Shown here: piece after piece, positions 63,501 to 64,000 of the stretch
How positions within the stretch are numbered: position 1 is the first letter of the stretch
How the letters are laid out: every line of letters begins with the position of its first letter
From: Branchiostoma floridae
Lineage: Eukaryota; Chordata; Leptocardii; Amphioxiformes; Branchiostomatidae
Direction: 5' to 3'
Assembly: GCF_000003815.2 (NCBI RefSeq)
Contig: NC_049980.1
Coordinates: forward strand, 8,345,692 to 8,409,691
DNA length: 64,000 bases
Translations under genes and position numbers: made by a program
Notes under the pieces: model-generated
What the model saw: only the letters and a program-made list of their open reading frames with translations
Told to the model about the DNA's origin: nothing
The model's database searches: none

Positions 63501-63545
63501 GGGCCCGGAGAGCTACGACTATAAGGAGTTCACAGAACATGTCAG
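60447..63545 (+). CDS. PHAX: Phosphorylated adaptor for RNA export, 5' part (5 exons; continues past window)
   Basis: PHAX bridges cap-binding complex-bound snRNA to CRM1/RanGTP for nuclear export. Exons 60447-60533, 61458-61641, 62144-62219, 62822-62972 and 63430-63545 join in phase to 204 codons plus two bases. Diagnostic strings: acidic start DFEEGELADSESD (human EDGQLSDSDSD), SSDEDSHDSFSSDDEDETLW followed by RRKRMRC (human DSDDDSCLWKRKRQKC), then KVNNIWASVVQEQ (human KINNIWGAVLQEQ), and SYDYKEF. The acidic block has CK2-type serines; the basic RRKR is a likely nuclear signal. The amphioxus protein has an extra Gly/Asn-rich exon 2 of about 61 residues. The single-stranded-RNA-binding domain lies beyond the window. 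Confidence 0.92.
60534..61457 (+). other. PHAX intron 1
   Basis: Contains an interrupted (CA)n tract (60820-60860) and a low-complexity GGTCCAGGTCC-type repeat (about 60960-61065) with an opposed GGACCGGTCC near 61350; the latter pair may be ends of one repeat. Confidence 0.5.
61458..61641 (+). CDS. PHAX: PHAX coding exon 2
   Basis: Acceptor TTCCCTTTCAG, donor GTGTGT. 61 codons plus G: DALKGAAKAVPPPLDLLGAV, GGIAVLNNNNTIPALQ and a Gly/Arg-rich end. Little similarity to vertebrate PHAX; low complexity, probably disordered. Confidence 0.85.
62144..62219 (+). CDS. PHAX: PHAX coding exon 3
   Basis: Acceptor TCCACAG, donor GTAACT. Encodes GMTMGYRESKSATSYSSDED then SHDSF, matching vertebrate YRAVESVDSSEESFSDSD. 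Confidence 0.9.
62385..62640 (+). mobile_element. Old CR1-type LINE 3' end
   Basis: A plus-strand diverged copy of the LINE at 13012-13575. ATTTTCCCTGAACTACCATA-like ORF2 end, then GTGTGACAGGTCTTTCAGTG, GGTATAACCAGCTGCTGCC and a decayed (GATACA)n tail. It lies in PHAX intron 3 (62220-62821). Confidence 0.8.
62822..62972 (+). CDS. PHAX: PHAX coding exon 4
   Basis: Acceptor TTCTCAG, donor GTATGG. SDDEDETLWRRKRMRC, then HHTPVIKSPPKRKVNNIW and ASVVQ. Contains the LW-x-RKR and NNIW motifs conserved in PHAX. Confidence 0.94.
63430..63545 (+). CDS. PHAX: PHAX coding exon 5 (last in window)
   Basis: Acceptor TGTTTACAG, donor GTAACA. EQFSESVADELVYTGLAGG then ISKERGPESYDYKEFTEHV. Ends two bases into a codon; the next exon is outside the window. 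Confidence 0.92.
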
Positions 63546-63719
63546 GTAACACTAGTCACTCTGTCATCACCACATGCATCATGGCACCTAGGATGCAGTG
63601 AAATACATGGAAGGTGAACCCTGCAAGGAACGGTTTCCTAAGCTAAAGCCTGCATCACAATTCAGGCAAACACTCGCCAGATTTGCAGATTTGCTAGAGC
63701 TGGCCTCACATTGGCGGAG

Positions 63720-63780
63720 CTGCTAAAAATTGTCCATCCAAAGCTCGCGCTGCTAAAAATTGTCCATCCAAAGCTCGCAT
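63720..63780. repeat. Perfect two-copy 30-bp tandem repeat
   Basis: GCTGCTAAAAATTGTCCATC plus CAAAGCTCGC repeated without mismatch in PHAX intron 5, suggesting a recent duplication. The rest of 63546-64000 shows nothing. Confidence 0.85.
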
Positions 63781-64000
63781 AGACATCAGAACATTGGGCG
63801 TTCTTGGACCGAAAAGGCTCATTTGGAGCTCGCCAACACGTCTACTGAGCTCAATTCTTGATCTGTGATGGTGGCTTAAGCACACATTCCATTACCTGTA
63901 CCCTGTACATGTCTCTTATCTGTCTATTTGTTGATCATTTTCCATTTTTTCCTGTGTGCCTACTGTTGTACTTGCCCTTACTCCTGAAGCCTTTTGCAAA

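Overview
The window looks like a chordate nuclear genome, most likely a cephalochordate (amphioxus, Branchiostoma). I infer this from vertebrate-like intron/exon genes, moderate-length introns packed with small inverted-repeat transposons, tRNA-derived SINEs and CR1-type LINE tails, and from protein sequences that are close to, but distinct from, vertebrate orthologues. There is no bacterial operon structure, CRISPR array or rRNA.

Layout. (1) 1025-39462, plus strand: a complete 12-exon gene for a calcium/calmodulin-dependent protein kinase IV (CAMK4) orthologue of 351 residues. All splice phases join cleanly and all catalytic residues are present. The protein lacks the long acidic C-terminal tail of vertebrate CaMKIV. 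(2) 39463-48512: 3' flank and intergenic DNA rich in mobile elements. (3) 48513-51574, plus: a three-exon isochorismatase-like cysteine hydrolase, including a predicted first exon found by phase matching. (4) 51575-56375: intergenic DNA with two perfect CRE palindromes, a five-CCAAT cluster, and a mariner-like element interrupted by a nested TTAA-flanked element. (5) 56376-59917, minus: complete MED8 (Mediator head subunit) in three coding exons. (6) 60447 to beyond the window end, plus: the first five coding exons of PHAX (snRNA export adaptor). MED8 and PHAX are head to head, separated by about 530 bp, and probably share a bidirectional promoter.

The genes do not form one pathway. CaMK4 is a nuclear/cytoplasmic kinase activated by Ca2+/CaM and CaMKK. 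MED8 serves RNA polymerase II transcription. PHAX exports the capped snRNA products of such transcription. CAMK4 and PHAX lie on the same arm (5q) in human, so the linkage may be ancient.

Unexplained structure worth a second look: three separate clusters of motifs that match the vertebrate RE1/NRSE silencer; two head-to-tail copies of an unfamiliar terminal-inverted-repeat element inside the last CAMK4 intron, the larger carrying a 95/99-bp minisatellite and a 219-codon orphan reading frame; a hammerhead-ribozyme-like core at about 47.37 kb; a near-perfect 21-bp hairpin 110 bp upstream of the DFG exon; and several foldback elements. Exon joins were made by eye from GT/AG signals, reading phase and family similarity; no alignment program was run.
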